64,000 nucleotides of DNA from Stenotrophomonas maltophilia (GTDB lineage Bacteria; Pseudomonadota; Gammaproteobacteria; Xanthomonadales; Xanthomonadaceae), in NCBI RefSeq assembly GCF_002799245.1, contig NZ_NEQV01000002.1, forward strand, positions 248,001 through 312,000, in the 5' to 3' direction. The first letter of the stretch is position 1, and each line of letters starts with the position of its first letter. The notes beneath the pieces were generated by a model. The model saw nothing but the letters and a program-made list of their open reading frames with translations. It searched no databases and was not told the origin of the DNA. Made by a program: the position numbers and the translations under genes. This document shows, piece after piece, positions 25,414 to 36,944 of this stretch.

Positions 25414-26778
25414 TTGTCGAGCCCCAGCCACGTCGCCGATACACCCATTACCGACCGCTCGCAGCTGGTGGAGGTGATCGCCTCCGGCGAGAAGCCCCGC
25501 GCGCAGTGGCGCATCGGTACCGAGCACGAGAAGTTCGGGTTCCGCCTGGACGACCTGCGCCCGCCGACCTTCGAGGGCGAGCGCGGCATCGAGGCGCTGC
25601 TCAACGGGCTGGTCCGCTTCGGCTGGGAGCCGGTGCAGGAAAACGGCAACACGATCGCGCTGCTGCGCGATGGTGCCTCGGTGACGCTGGAACCGGCCGG
25701 CCAGCTGGAGCTGTCCGGCGCGGCGCTGGAGACCATCCACCAGACCTGCGTGGAGACCGGCACCCATCTGAATGAAGTGGCGCAGGTGGCCGGCGAACTG
25801 CAGCTGGGTTTCCTCGGCATGGGTTTCCAGCCGAAGTGGAAGCGCGATGAGATGCCGTGGATGCCGAAGGGCCGCTACAAGATCATGCGCGCGTACATGC
25901 CCAAGGTCGGCTCGCTCGGCCTGGACATGATGACCCGCACCTGCACGGTGCAGGTGAACCTGGACTACGCCACCGAAGCGGACATGGTGAAGAAGTTCCG
26001 CGTGTCGCTGGCGCTGCAGCCGATTGCTACGGCGCTGTTCGCCGATTCGCCGTTCACCGAAGGCAAGCCGAACGGTTACCTGAGCTACCGCTCGCACATC
26101 TGGACCGACACCGACGCCGATCGCACCGGCATGCTCGACTTCGTGTTCGAGGACGGCTTCGGTTACGAGCGCTATGTCGACTACCTGCTCGACGTGCCGA
26201 TGTACTTCTCCTACCGCGATGGCATCTACCACGACGCCAGCGGGCAGAGCTTCCGCGATTTCATGCAGGGCCGGCTGCCGGTGCTGCCGGGGGCGCTGCC
26301 GACGCTGCGCGACTGGTCGGACCACATGACCACCGCGTTCCCGGAAGTGCGGCTGAAGAAGTACCTGGAAATGCGCGGCGCCGACGGTGGCCCGTGGAGC
26401 CGCCTGTGCGCGCTGCCGGCGTTCTGGGTGGGCCTGCTGTACGACGACACCGCGCTGGATGCGGCCTGGGACCTGGTGCGTGACTTCACCCTGGCCGAGC
26501 GCCATGCGCTGCGTGACGGCGTGCCCAGGCATGCAATGAACCTGCCGTTCCGCAATGGCAGCGTGCGCGACCTGGCCCGCGAAGCGGTGAAGATTTCGGT
26601 GGAAGGCCTCAAGCGCCGCGCGGCGCGCAATGCCGACGGCCAGGACGAGAGCAAGTTCCTGGACGTGCTGCAGGAAATCGTCGAGTCCGGGCTGACCCCG
26701 GCCGAGCGCAAGCTGGCGCTGTTCCATGGCCGCTGGCACGGCGACGTGGACCCGGTGTTCCGCGAGTTCGCGTACTGA
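25414..26778 (+). CDS. gshA: Glutamate-cysteine ligase (proteobacterial/plant type)
   Basis: This catalyses the first step of glutathione synthesis, joining glutamate and cysteine with ATP. The 454-residue product shows [19 protein letters not shown], the [10 protein letters not shown] segment and [10 protein letters not shown], which are characteristic of the alpha-proteobacterial/plant-type enzyme found in xanthomonads, not the E. coli type. The start is uncertain: TTG at 25414 gives the usual N terminus, while another TTG at 25357 lies 6 bases after a TATAGT element. Its glutathione product feeds the frmA/fghA formaldehyde pathway encoded 9 kb away. Confidence 0.92.
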   Translation: MSSPSHVADTPITDRSQLVEVIASGEKPRAQWRIGTEHEKFGFRLDDLRPPTFEGERGIEALLNGLVRFGWEPVQENGNTIALLRDGASVTLEPAGQLELSGAALETIHQTCVETGTHLNEVAQVAGELQLGFLGMGFQPKWKRDEMPWMPKGRYKIMRAYMPKVGSLGLDMMTRTCTVQVNLDYATEADMVKKFRVSLALQPIATALFADSPFTEGKPNGYLSYRSHIWTDTDADRTGMLDFVFEDGFGYERYVDYLLDVPMYFSYRDGIYHDASGQSFRDFMQGRLPVLPGALPTLRDWSDHMTTAFPEVRLKKYLEMRGADGGPWSRLCALPAFWVGLLYDDTALDAAWDLVRDFTLAERHALRDGVPRHAMNLPFRNGSVRDLAREAVKISVEGLKRRAARNADGQDESKFLDVLQEIVESGLTPAERKLALFHGRWHGDVDPVFREFAY

Positions 26779-26788
26779 TCGCCTTGCG

Positions 26789-26846
26789 GTAGTGCCGGCC
26801 GCTGGCCGGCAGTTGCATGGGGTTGCCGGCCAGCGGCCGGAACTAC
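26789..26846. repeat. REP-like palindrome dimer
   Basis: GTAGTGCCGGCCGCTGGCCG and GCCGGCCAGCGGCCGG with ACTACC form an inverted pair around GCAGTTGCATGGG. The stem is the same as in the single copy at 5543. Confidence 0.85.
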
Positions 26847-26855
26847 CAGAGAATG

Positions 26856-26880
26856 AACCCCGGCTCTGCTGGGGTTTTTG
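26856..26880 (+). terminator. Rho-independent terminator after gshA
   Basis: AACCCC and GGGGTT close a hairpin around GGCTCTGCT and are followed by TTTTTG. Confidence 0.75.
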
Positions 26881-27144
26881 CGTTCTGGGCGTTTACAGCA
26901 GATCGCATGGCTGTACCTGGCATGGACGCGTGTTGCTCATGCTTAACGAATTCACTCGTTCGACTGTTTGTCAGGGGATTTGCAACGAGTTGTATGGCCC
27001 TGGCGTGACGCATTCAACACCATCAGTCATGACTTGAAGAGGGGCTTGCATGCCCCGGGTGCGGGCAATCGACGGCACTGCCGAGAGCGCCGGTCCGCAC
27101 GCTTGATGCGTTCGCCAACCATTGCCATTCATAGGAATTCAATC

Positions 27145-29535
27145 ATGAAAACCCGTTTCCATAGACGCCGCGTTGCGATAGCCATCGCCGTGGGGTTGTG
27201 CACTGCATTGCCGCTGCAGGCCAGAAATCTCGGGCCTGGAGAGTCACACACCGTTCTGCCCGGTGATGCGGCGGAAGAGTGGAGTCTGGAAGAGGCGTCC
27301 ATTGCCATGATTCCCGGGTCTGTAGCTACGACAGTTTGGGCAGACAGATCGACTGTCAGCATCGATGGCGGAACAATTGGGAGATCCAACGACGCTTCTT
27401 CTTACGGCCTGTATCTGGGCAATGGTTCAGACGCAAGCGTACGTAATGCGGCAATTATTGCAGGTAGTCGCGGGATCGCTGTCGACCTCCGCCATCTTGC
27501 TCAGGCAGATATCAGCGATTCGACGATCACTGCGGGAGAGGGAGGGATCGGTGTTGGTTTTGTACGCGGGGCCCAAGCTTCGCTGCGCAATACTTCGATT
27601 ATGGCGACCGATACTGATGGCGTTGCTCTTCATTTCATCAATGGCGCCGCCGGGGAGGTCAATATGGCCCACCTTGCCGAGGGAAGTCGTGCGATAGGCT
27701 CCGAGAATGCCGTGAAGATGGTTCAGAACGGCAACATCAGTCCCGGCACCCATTCATTGACCGTTGATGGCTCACATCTGGAAAGCCACATCGGATCTGC
27801 CATCCTTGTCGATGCGTTCGGTTACACAAGCGCAGAAATTGAACTGCGTAATGGGACTACCGTAACAGCAGGCAATGGCATTCTGCTGGAGACCGTTGGC
27901 GCGGCAGAGGTCAACTTCAATGTTGATAACAGCACTTTGCGAGGTGACTTGCTCAATGCTGTCGGCTCCACCATTGATGCGCGCCTGCAGAATGGTGCTT
28001 CGCTCACCGGCGCGATGACCAACGTGAGCAGTCTCGCCCTGGATGCGGCCACCTGGAACATCACCGGTGACTCGATGCTGGGCCGCCTGGATCTCGGCAC
28101 TGGCGCGGTGGCCTTTGCTGCGCCTACGGGCGGCGTGCACAAGACCCTGGACGTGGCCGGTGATTTCAGCGGCAACGGCGGCACGATCCTGTTCAACACC
28201 GTACTGGCCGATGATGCCGCCGCCAGCGACAGACTGGTGATCGGTGGCGATACCAGTGGCACCGCCAACGTGCGCGTCAACAATGTCGGCGGTGCCGGTG
28301 CGCAGACGGTCAATGGCATCGAGCTGATCAACGTGGGCGGCGCTTCCAACGGCGTGTTCACCCTGCTGGGCCGCGCCATCGGTGGCCAGTACGAGTACTT
28401 CCTGCACAAGGGCATCGGCAGCAACGGCAACTGGTACCTGCGTTCGCAGTTGCCGGCGGTGGACGATGCAGACCCGATGCCGGAACCGGGCGAAGATACC
28501 CATCCGATGCCCGGTCCGGACGAAAACGCCTTCCCGCTGCCCGGCCCGCAACCGGAAGATGACGAGCCCTTCCCGCTGCCAGGCCCCGACCCGGACGGCC
28601 GGAACCCCGAGCCGGTGCTGCGCCCGGAAGGTGGCGCCTACCTGGCCAACCTGCAGGCGGCGCAGTCGATGTTCCAGATGGGCTACCAGCAGCGCCAGGC
28701 CGGCTTGAACGGCGGCCGCAGCTGGGTGAGCGTGGACGGTTCGCGGCAGGGCTTCGATGCGGTCAGCCGCCAGCTGGACATCCACGGCAACAGCCAGTCG
28801 CTGACCGTGGGCAGCGACGTGTGGCACAGCGACAACGGCCTCAGCGCCGGTGTGATGCTGGCCAGCGGCAACGCCACCAGCACCAGCACCAGTGCACTGA
28901 CCGGCTACTACGCCCGTGGCAAGGTGAAGGGCGAGGCGCTGGGCGTGTATGGCACCTGGCGAGGTGGCAACGCCGCTGACCCCAGCGCCGGCTTCTATGT
29001 GGATGCCACCGTGCAGCGTGCGCAGTTCCGCAACCGCGTGGAAGGCGTGGGCCTGGAAGCCGAGCGTTACCGCAGCCGCGCCTGGCAGGGCACGTTGGAA
29101 GCAGGCCATGCATTCCGCATCGGCGGTGCCAGCAATGGCGGCATCTACCTGCAGCCGGAGCTGCAGGTGGGCTACAACCGCTGGAGCGATACCCGCCACA
29201 CCGAAGTGAACGGCACGGAAGTGACCATCGAGGATGCCAACGGCCTGTTTGGCCGTGCCGGTGTGCGCCTGTCCGGCGTGACCCGCTGGGGTAATGGTGT
29301 TGCCGAAGTGCAGCCGTATGTGGCCGCGCATTGGCTGCACAACCGCGCCAACCTGCAGGTGGACATGGATGGTGACGCGGTGGATGCACGCATCCCGCGC
29401 AGCCGCGCCGAGGTCAGCGCCGGTGCCTCGCTGAAGTTCGCCGGTGGCGTGGGTGTGTTCGGTGGGCTGTCGCTGCAGCATGCCTCGGGTTACCACCGCA
29501 CGGCCGCGCAGCTGGGCGTGAACTACAGCTGGTAA
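27145..29535 (+). CDS. Pertactin-like autotransporter
   Basis: The 796-residue product has a signal peptide (MKTRFHRRRVAIAIAVGLCT to ALPLQA), a beta-helix passenger of about 450 residues, a Pro/Asp-rich linker with repeated PMPGP/PLPGP motifs (about residues 450-495) and a C-terminal barrel ending in NYSW. There are no protease motifs, so it is probably an adhesin or a similar surface protein. The first 850 or so bases are clearly poorer in GC than the rest: hand counts of two 60-base lines give 31 (27421) and 42 (28861). AGGAA precedes the ATG. The pre-barrel segment matches the autotransporter at 1-3054. Confidence 0.92.
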   Translation: MKTRFHRRRVAIAIAVGLCTALPLQARNLGPGESHTVLPGDAAEEWSLEEASIAMIPGSVATTVWADRSTVSIDGGTIGRSNDASSYGLYLGNGSDASVRNAAIIAGSRGIAVDLRHLAQADISDSTITAGEGGIGVGFVRGAQASLRNTSIMATDTDGVALHFINGAAGEVNMAHLAEGSRAIGSENAVKMVQNGNISPGTHSLTVDGSHLESHIGSAILVDAFGYTSAEIELRNGTTVTAGNGILLETVGAAEVNFNVDNSTLRGDLLNAVGSTIDARLQNGASLTGAMTNVSSLALDAATWNITGDSMLGRLDLGTGAVAFAAPTGGVHKTLDVAGDFSGNGGTILFNTVLADDAAASDRLVIGGDTSGTANVRVNNVGGAGAQTVNGIELINVGGASNGVFTLLGRAIGGQYEYFLHKGIGSNGNWYLRSQLPAVDDADPMPEPGEDTHPMPGPDENAFPLPGPQPEDDEPFPLPGPDPDGRNPEPVLRPEGGAYLANLQAAQSMFQMGYQQRQAGLNGGRSWVSVDGSRQGFDAVSRQLDIHGNSQSLTVGSDVWHSDNGLSAGVMLASGNATSTSTSALTGYYARGKVKGEALGVYGTWRGGNAADPSAGFYVDATVQRAQFRNRVEGVGLEAERYRSRAWQGTLEAGHAFRIGGASNGGIYLQPELQVGYNRWSDTRHTEVNGTEVTIEDANGLFGRAGVRLSGVTRWGNGVAEVQPYVAAHWLHNRANLQVDMDGDAVDARIPRSRAEVSAGASLKFAGGVGVFGGLSLQHASGYHRTAAQLGVNYSW

Positions 29536-29546
29536 GCCACGGCTGG

Positions 29547-29573
29547 GTAGAGTCGACTGTCAGTCGACTCTCG
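29547..29573. repeat. Short palindrome AGAGTCGACTGTCAGTCGACTCT
   Basis: AGAGTCGACT and AGTCGACTCT pair perfectly around GTC, preceded by GGGT. It is a GTAG-type small palindrome between the autotransporter stop and the terminator. Confidence 0.7.
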
Positions 29574-29592
29574 CACGCAGCGCAGCGAAGAA

Positions 29593-29625
29593 TGAAAAAC
29601 CCCGGCGCATGGCCGGGGTTTTTCA
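29593..29625. terminator. Bidirectional terminator between autotransporter and alcohol dehydrogenase
   Basis: GAAAAACCCCGGC and GCCGGGGTTTTTC pair around GCATG, with the A-run at the left and the T-run at the right, so a U-tract follows the hairpin in both directions. The flanking genes are convergent. Confidence 0.88.
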
Positions 29626-29644
29626 TTTTCACATCTGCTTTGGA

Positions 29645-30703
29645 TCAGGCCGCGTTCTTCATCGTTGCCATGTCGATCACGAAGCGGTAGCGCACATCGT
29701 TCTTCGCCATGCGGTCCCAGGCTTCGTTGACGTTCTTGATGTCGATCATCTCGACGTCGCTGACGATGCCGTGCTCGGCGCAGAAGTCCATCATTTCCTG
29801 GGTTTCGGCCATGCCACCGATCGCCGAGCCGGTCAGGTGCTTGCGGCCGAAGATCACGCTGCCGCCGGTCAGCGGCGGGTCCAGTTCGGTCAGCACGCCG
29901 ACCAGGCACATGGTGGCCTCGCGCTTGAGCAGGCCCATGTACGGGTTGGTGTCGTGGCCGACCGGAATGGTGTTGAGCAGGAAGTCGAAGCTGCCGGCGT
30001 GCGCCTTCATCTGCGCGGCATCACGCGACACCAGCACTTCGTCGGCGCCCAGGCGCTTGGCGTCGGCACCCTTTTCCGGCGTGGTGGTGATCATCACCAC
30101 ATGCGCGCCGAGCGCCTTGGCGAACTTCACGCCCATGTGGCCGAGGCCACCGAGACCGATCACGCCGACCTTCTGGCCCGGGCCGACCTTCCAGTGGCGC
30201 AGCGGCGACCAGGTGGTGATGCCGGCGCACAGCAGCGGCGCGGCCGCCTTCAGGTCCAGGCTGTCGGACACCTTCACCACGAAGCGCTGTTCGACCACCA
30301 CGTGGTCGGAGTAGCCGCCATAGGTCGGCGCGCCGCTTTCGCGTTCACGGCCGTTGTAGGTCCAGGTCGCACCTTCGGCGCAGTACTGCTCCAGGTCGTG
30401 CTCGCAGGCGTCGCAGTGGCGGCAGGAGTCGACCATGCAGCCCACGCCGGCGTGGTCGCCGACCTTGAAGCGGGTGACGTTGCTGCCGACCTCGGTGACC
30501 CGGCCGATGATCTCGTGGCCCGGCACCATCGGGTAGATCGAGCCACCCCAGTCGTCGCGGGCCTGGTGCAGGTCGGAATGGCAGATGCCGCTGTAGAGGA
30601 TCTCGATGCGCACATCGTCCGGGCCGATCGCGCGGCGTTCGAACTCGTACGGGATCAGCGGGTCGGTATGTGAATGGGCGGCGTAACCACGGGCGAGGGA
30701 CAT
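29645..30703 (-). CDS. Zinc-dependent NAD(P) alcohol/aldehyde dehydrogenase (YahK-like)
   Basis: The 352-residue medium-chain dehydrogenase has the catalytic zinc ligands in GICHSD and PGHE, four structural-zinc cysteines in CRHCDACEHDLEQYC, and a GLGGLGHMG Rossmann motif. The YGGYSDHVVV and LLCAGITTWSPL segments place it with YahK/cinnamyl-alcohol-dehydrogenase-type enzymes, which mainly reduce aldehydes with NADPH. The start at MSLARGYAAH is normal for the group. It is divergent from a LysR gene 107 bases away that probably controls it. Confidence 0.92.
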   Translation of the reverse strand: MSLARGYAAHSHTDPLIPYEFERRAIGPDDVRIEILYSGICHSDLHQARDDWGGSIYPMVPGHEIIGRVTEVGSNVTRFKVGDHAGVGCMVDSCRHCDACEHDLEQYCAEGATWTYNGRERESGAPTYGGYSDHVVVEQRFVVKVSDSLDLKAAAPLLCAGITTWSPLRHWKVGPGQKVGVIGLGGLGHMGVKFAKALGAHVVMITTTPEKGADAKRLGADEVLVSRDAAQMKAHAGSFDFLLNTIPVGHDTNPYMGLLKREATMCLVGVLTELDPPLTGGSVIFGRKHLTGSAIGGMAETQEMMDFCAEHGIVSDVEMIDIKNVNEAWDRMAKNDVRYRFVIDMATMKNAA

Positions 30704-30810
30704 GGGGAATCCTTGGCAGGGTTTGTCGAAAGGCGTTTTACAATACGCGCCGTACCCGGCAGGAAAAAGGGCGGATATCGGCATGATTCATCAAGGCAGA
30801 CTGCACAATC

Positions 30811-31695
30811 GTGGCCACTGACAATCTCTCCCACCTGGCTGCGTTCGCTGCGGTCGCCCGTCACCGCAGCTTCCGCCGCGCCGGCGCCGAGCTGGCGCTG
30901 TCGACCTCGGCGGTGAGCTATGCGATCCGCGCGCTGGAGGAGCGGCTTGGGGTGGGCCTGTTCCATCGCACCACCCGCAGCGTGGCCCTGACCGAGGCCG
31001 GGCAGCGCCTGCTGGAGCGCCTGCAGCCGGCCCTGGGGCAGGTGCACGATGCGCTGGAGGAGATGAACCAGTTTCGTGCCGCCCCGGCCGGCCTGCTGCG
31101 CATCAATGCCACCCGCGCCGCGGTGCCGACCCAGCTGGGGCCGCGGCTGGCGCGCTTCCTGCACGCCCATCCGGACGTGCGGGTGGAACTGACCGAGAAC
31201 GACGGCCTGGTCGACATCGTCGCCGAGGGCTACGACGCCGGCGTGCGGCTGCATGAGTTCGTGCCCGAGGACATGGTGGCGGTACCGATGGGGCCGCCAC
31301 TGCGCGGCTTGATCGTCGGCTCCCCGGACTACCTGCGCAGGCACCCGGCACCGCAGCATCCGCGCGACCTGGCCGCGCACGAATGCATCCGCTTCCGTTT
31401 CGCCAGCGGACATCTGTACAAGTGGCAGTTCGACCGCGATGGCCAGTCACTGGAAATCGATGTGCCGGGGCGGCTGACCCTGTGCGAGCAGGGCACGATC
31501 GTGCGCGCGGTGATCGATGGCATCGGCCTGGCCTACGTGCTGGAAGACACCGCACGGCCGTACATCGAATCGGGGCAGATGGTGGCGGTGCTGGAAGACT
31601 GGAGCGAGCCGTTTTCCGGCTTCGCGCTGTATTACCCGAAGCAGCGGCAGATGCCGGGTGCATTGCGCGCGTTCGTGGACATGCTGCGCGAGTGA
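30811..31695 (+). CDS. LysR family transcriptional regulator
   Basis: A 294-residue protein with an N-terminal winged helix (LAAFAAVARHRSFRRAGAEL, then TSAVSYAIRALEERLGVGLF) and a periplasmic-binding-fold effector domain. The start is GTG. It is divergent from the alcohol dehydrogenase gene, the usual layout of a LysR protein and its target. The inducer is unknown; an aldehyde or related electrophile would fit the neighbour. Confidence 0.92.
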   Translation: MATDNLSHLAAFAAVARHRSFRRAGAELALSTSAVSYAIRALEERLGVGLFHRTTRSVALTEAGQRLLERLQPALGQVHDALEEMNQFRAAPAGLLRINATRAAVPTQLGPRLARFLHAHPDVRVELTENDGLVDIVAEGYDAGVRLHEFVPEDMVAVPMGPPLRGLIVGSPDYLRRHPAPQHPRDLAAHECIRFRFASGHLYKWQFDRDGQSLEIDVPGRLTLCEQGTIVRAVIDGIGLAYVLEDTARPYIESGQMVAVLEDWSEPFSGFALYYPKQRQMPGALRAFVDMLRE

Positions 31696-31726
31696 CTCTG
31701 GTGGGTGATGCAGTGCCGATGATGCA

Positions 31727-32100
31727 GTGCCGACCAACGGTCGGCACCCACCAGTGATGCAGTGTGGGTGATGCAGTGCCGGTGATGCAGTGCCGACCAA
31801 CGGTCGGCACCCACCAGTGATGCAGTGTGGGTGATGCAGTGCCAGTGATGCAGTGCCGACCAACGGTCGGCACCCACCAGTGATGCAGTATGGGTGATGC
31901 AGTGCCGGTGATGCAGTGCCGGTGATGCAGTGCCGACCAACGGTCGGCACCCACCAGTGATGCAGTGTGGGTGATGCAGTGCCGGTGATGCAGTGCCGAC
32001 CAACGGTCGGCACCCACCAGTGATGCAGTGCCGGTGATGCAGTGCCGATGATGCAGTGCCGGTGATGCAGTGCCGACCAACGGTCGGCACCCACCAGTGT
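31727..32100. repeat. Tandem array of 63-bp units built from GATGCAGTGCCGGT modules
   Basis: Six copies of GTGCCGACCAACGGTCGGCA followed by CCCACCAGT start at 31727, 31790, 31853, 31930, 31993 and 32070. The spacings are 63, 63, 77, 63 and 77. The two longer units carry one extra 14-base module. Each unit also contains 14-base modules of the type TGATGCAGTGCCGG. The array fills the 419-base gap between a LysR gene and the convergent ene-reductase gene, and no gene is supported in it. Confidence 0.93.
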
Positions 32101-32114
32101 CGGTGCCGCGGGTT

Positions 32115-33227
32115 CTACTGCGCGCGCGGGTAGTCGAGATAGCCTGCTTCGCCACCACCGTAGTAGCTGCTGCGGTCCGGCGTGGCCAACGCAATGTCGT
32201 GCTGCAGGCGCTCCACCAGATCCGGGTTGGCGATGAACGGCTGGCCGAACGCGGCCAGGTCGATGGTGCCGGCCTCGACCAGCTGCAGGGCACGCGCGCG
32301 GGTCATGCCGCCGGCCAGCATCACGGTGCCACCGTAGGCCTGCTTGAACTGCTGCAGGAAGGCCTCTCCCAGCACCGATTCGCCCTGCTGCAGGTTGTCG
32401 TTCAGATGCACGTAGGCCAGCCCGCGCTTGCCCAGTTCCCCGGCCAGGTACAGATAGGTGGCTTCGTTGTCGGGGTAGAACGGCATGTCGAAGGTGAGGT
32501 TGTTCGGCGCCAGGCGCACGCCGATACGGTGCGCGCCGATGCGCTGGGCCATCGCATCGACGGTTTCCAGGATCAACCGCGCACGGTTGGGCAGCGAGCC
32601 GCCGTAGCGATCATCGCGCTGGTTGATGAGCGGGTTGAGGAACTGCTCGAACAGGTAGCCGTTGGCGGCATGCAGTTCGATGCCGTCGAAGCCGGCCGCG
32701 ATCGCGTTCCCGGCGCCGCGCACGAAGTCGTCGACGATGCCGGGAATCTCCGCAGTCTGCAGTGCACGCGCAGGGGTGGGATCGGCGTGGCCGCGGCTGC
32801 CATCTTCCAGATAGACGAACGAGGTGTTCTTCGGTGCGCTGGCGACCGGGCGGGTGCCGGCGCTGACCGGCTGTCCACCGTCGGGCTGCAGCGAACGATG
32901 CGACATGCGGCCGACGTGCCACAGCTGGGCGAAGATCGCGCCCTGTTCGGCGTGCACCGCCTCGGTGACCTGCTTCCACCCGGCAACCTGCTCGGCCGAC
33001 CAGATGCCCGGCACGTCGATGTAGCCCTGGCCCTGCGGCGAAACCGGCGTGCCTTCACTGATGATCAGGCCGGCGCTGGCCCGCTGGCGGTAGTACTGGG
33101 CGGTCCGCTCGTTGGCCACGGTGCCGGGGTTGCGGGCACGGGTCATCGGGGCCATCGCAATGCGGTTGCGCAGGGCGGTGCCTGAAAGATCGAAGGGGCG
33201 GAACAGGGCGGCGGTCATGTCGGTCAT
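32115..33227 (-). CDS. Old Yellow Enzyme family ene-reductase (NemA-like)
   Basis: The 370-residue FMN-dependent NADPH oxidoreductase reduces activated alkenes, quinones or nitro compounds. Visible features are the N-terminal MAPMTRARN, AQLWHVGRMSH, the substrate-binding His/Asn pair in ELHAANGYL, the RYGGSLPNRARL segment and the C-terminal FGQPFIANPDL phosphate-binding region. Starts at 33227 (MTDMTAALF) and 33218 (MTAALF) are both possible and neither has a clear Shine-Dalgarno. It is divergent from a LysR gene. Confidence 0.93.
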   Translation of the reverse strand: MTDMTAALFRPFDLSGTALRNRIAMAPMTRARNPGTVANERTAQYYRQRASAGLIISEGTPVSPQGQGYIDVPGIWSAEQVAGWKQVTEAVHAEQGAIFAQLWHVGRMSHRSLQPDGGQPVSAGTRPVASAPKNTSFVYLEDGSRGHADPTPARALQTAEIPGIVDDFVRGAGNAIAAGFDGIELHAANGYLFEQFLNPLINQRDDRYGGSLPNRARLILETVDAMAQRIGAHRIGVRLAPNNLTFDMPFYPDNEATYLYLAGELGKRGLAYVHLNDNLQQGESVLGEAFLQQFKQAYGGTVMLAGGMTRARALQLVEAGTIDLAAFGQPFIANPDLVERLQHDIALATPDRSSYYGGGEAGYLDYPRAQ

Positions 33228-33284
33228 CTCGGTGCGGGGGAGGAGCGCCAGCGGCGCGATGCACACAGGATGGAGTTGACATGC

Positions 33285-33301
33285 AAGCGCATAAAGCGCT
33301 T
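33285..33301. promoter_or_regulatory. Candidate LysR operator between the ene-reductase and LysR genes
   Basis: AAGCGCATAAAGCGCTT is a perfect 6-5-6 inverted repeat, 58 bases from the ene-reductase start and 48 from the LysR start. A second inverted repeat, GGGACTATTTGTCCC, lies at 33318-33332 close to the LysR gene and could be the autoregulatory site. Confidence 0.5.
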
Positions 33302-33348
33302 CGATCTCCCTGGGTGCGGGACTATTTGTCCCCAATGTGGAGGGGCGC

Positions 33349-34235
33349 ATGCTGCCGCTGGAATCGTTGAATGGCCTGGTGACCTTCGTCACCACGGCCC
33401 GGTCGGGCAGCTTCACCGAAGCCGCCGATGCACTGGGCATCTCGCGCTCGGCGGTGGGCAAGGCCATCGCCCGGCTGGAAACGCGGCTGGGTGTGCGCCT
33501 GTTCCACCGCACCACGCGGCGCATCGCGCTGACCACCGACGGCGAGGCGTACTACGCATCGTGTGCGGCGGCGCTGGAAGAAATCTCAGCGGCCGAGGCC
33601 TGCCTGGGCTCGGCCGGCCTGCCCAGCGGGCGGCTGCGCATCGACATGCCGTCCTCGTTCGGGCGGCTGGTGGTGCTGCCGGTGCTGTTGCGCCTGTGCC
33701 GGCAGTACCCGGACCTGCAGCTGACGATGACCTTCACCGATCACTTCGTCGATCCGGTCGAAGAGGGCATCGACCTGCTGATCCGCTTCGGCGGGCTGCA
33801 CCACGCAGAGCATCTGGTCGCGCGTCGGCTGGGCCGCCAACGCCTGGTCACCTGCGCATCGCCGGAGTACCTGCAGGCGCACGGCGTGCCGGCCAGCGTG
33901 GAGGAACTGGCACAACACCGCAGCATCGTCGGCTTCCGCCATGGCCAGCCGGTGGCATGGCGGATCGGCAGCGACGATGTGGAGGGAACCTTCATCCCGA
34001 ACGCGGCCTACCAGCTCAACGATGGCGATGCGGTGATCGAAGGCGCCATCGCCGGGCTGGGCATCTGCCAGATGCCCATTTCACTGGTCCGCCGGCACCT
34101 GGAGTCCGGTGCGCTGCACTCGGTGCTGGACGAACACATGCAGCGCCATATCGACATCCACGCGCTGTGGCCGCCGACGCGCCACCTGCGGCCGAAGGTG
34201 CGCTATGTGGTGGATGAGCTGGCGCGGCTGGCGGC

Positions 34236-34254
<19 letters not shown>
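33349..34254 (+). CDS. LysR family transcriptional regulator
   Basis: The 301-residue product has a winged helix (FVTTARSGSFTEAADALG, then SRSAVGKAIARLETRLGVRLF) and an effector domain with DLLIRFGG and IPNAAYQLNDGDAVIEGA. GGAGGGG ends 5 bases before the ATG at 33349, which decides this start over a GTG four codons upstream. It is divergent from the ene-reductase, which it probably controls. Its last 19 bases overlap tail-to-tail with the gene that follows. Confidence 0.93.
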
Positions 34255-36894
<2,640 letters not shown>

Positions 36895-36944
36895 TCCACG
36901 CCGGGCGGCAGGCTGCCGTGCCTGCCGCTCCTCGGGAGGAACCC

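Larger units (their letters stand above)
26779..27144. other. Gene-free 366-base region upstream of the second autotransporter
   Basis: It contains the gshA stop, a REP-like dimer (26789-26846), a terminator (26856-26880) and then about 260 bases of visibly lower GC content leading to the autotransporter ATG, with AGGAATTC before the start. No gene is supported. The low-GC part continues into the autotransporter passenger. Confidence 0.6.

Noticed and set aside
27145..29535. Whole autotransporter as part of a genomic island
   Set aside because: Only the leader and passenger have unusual composition. There is no integrase, tRNA or direct repeat at the borders, and the flanking genes are ordinary.
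31727..32100. CRISPR array
   Set aside because: The units are identical throughout with no unique spacers, the repeat contains its own palindrome of different type, and no cas gene is nearby.
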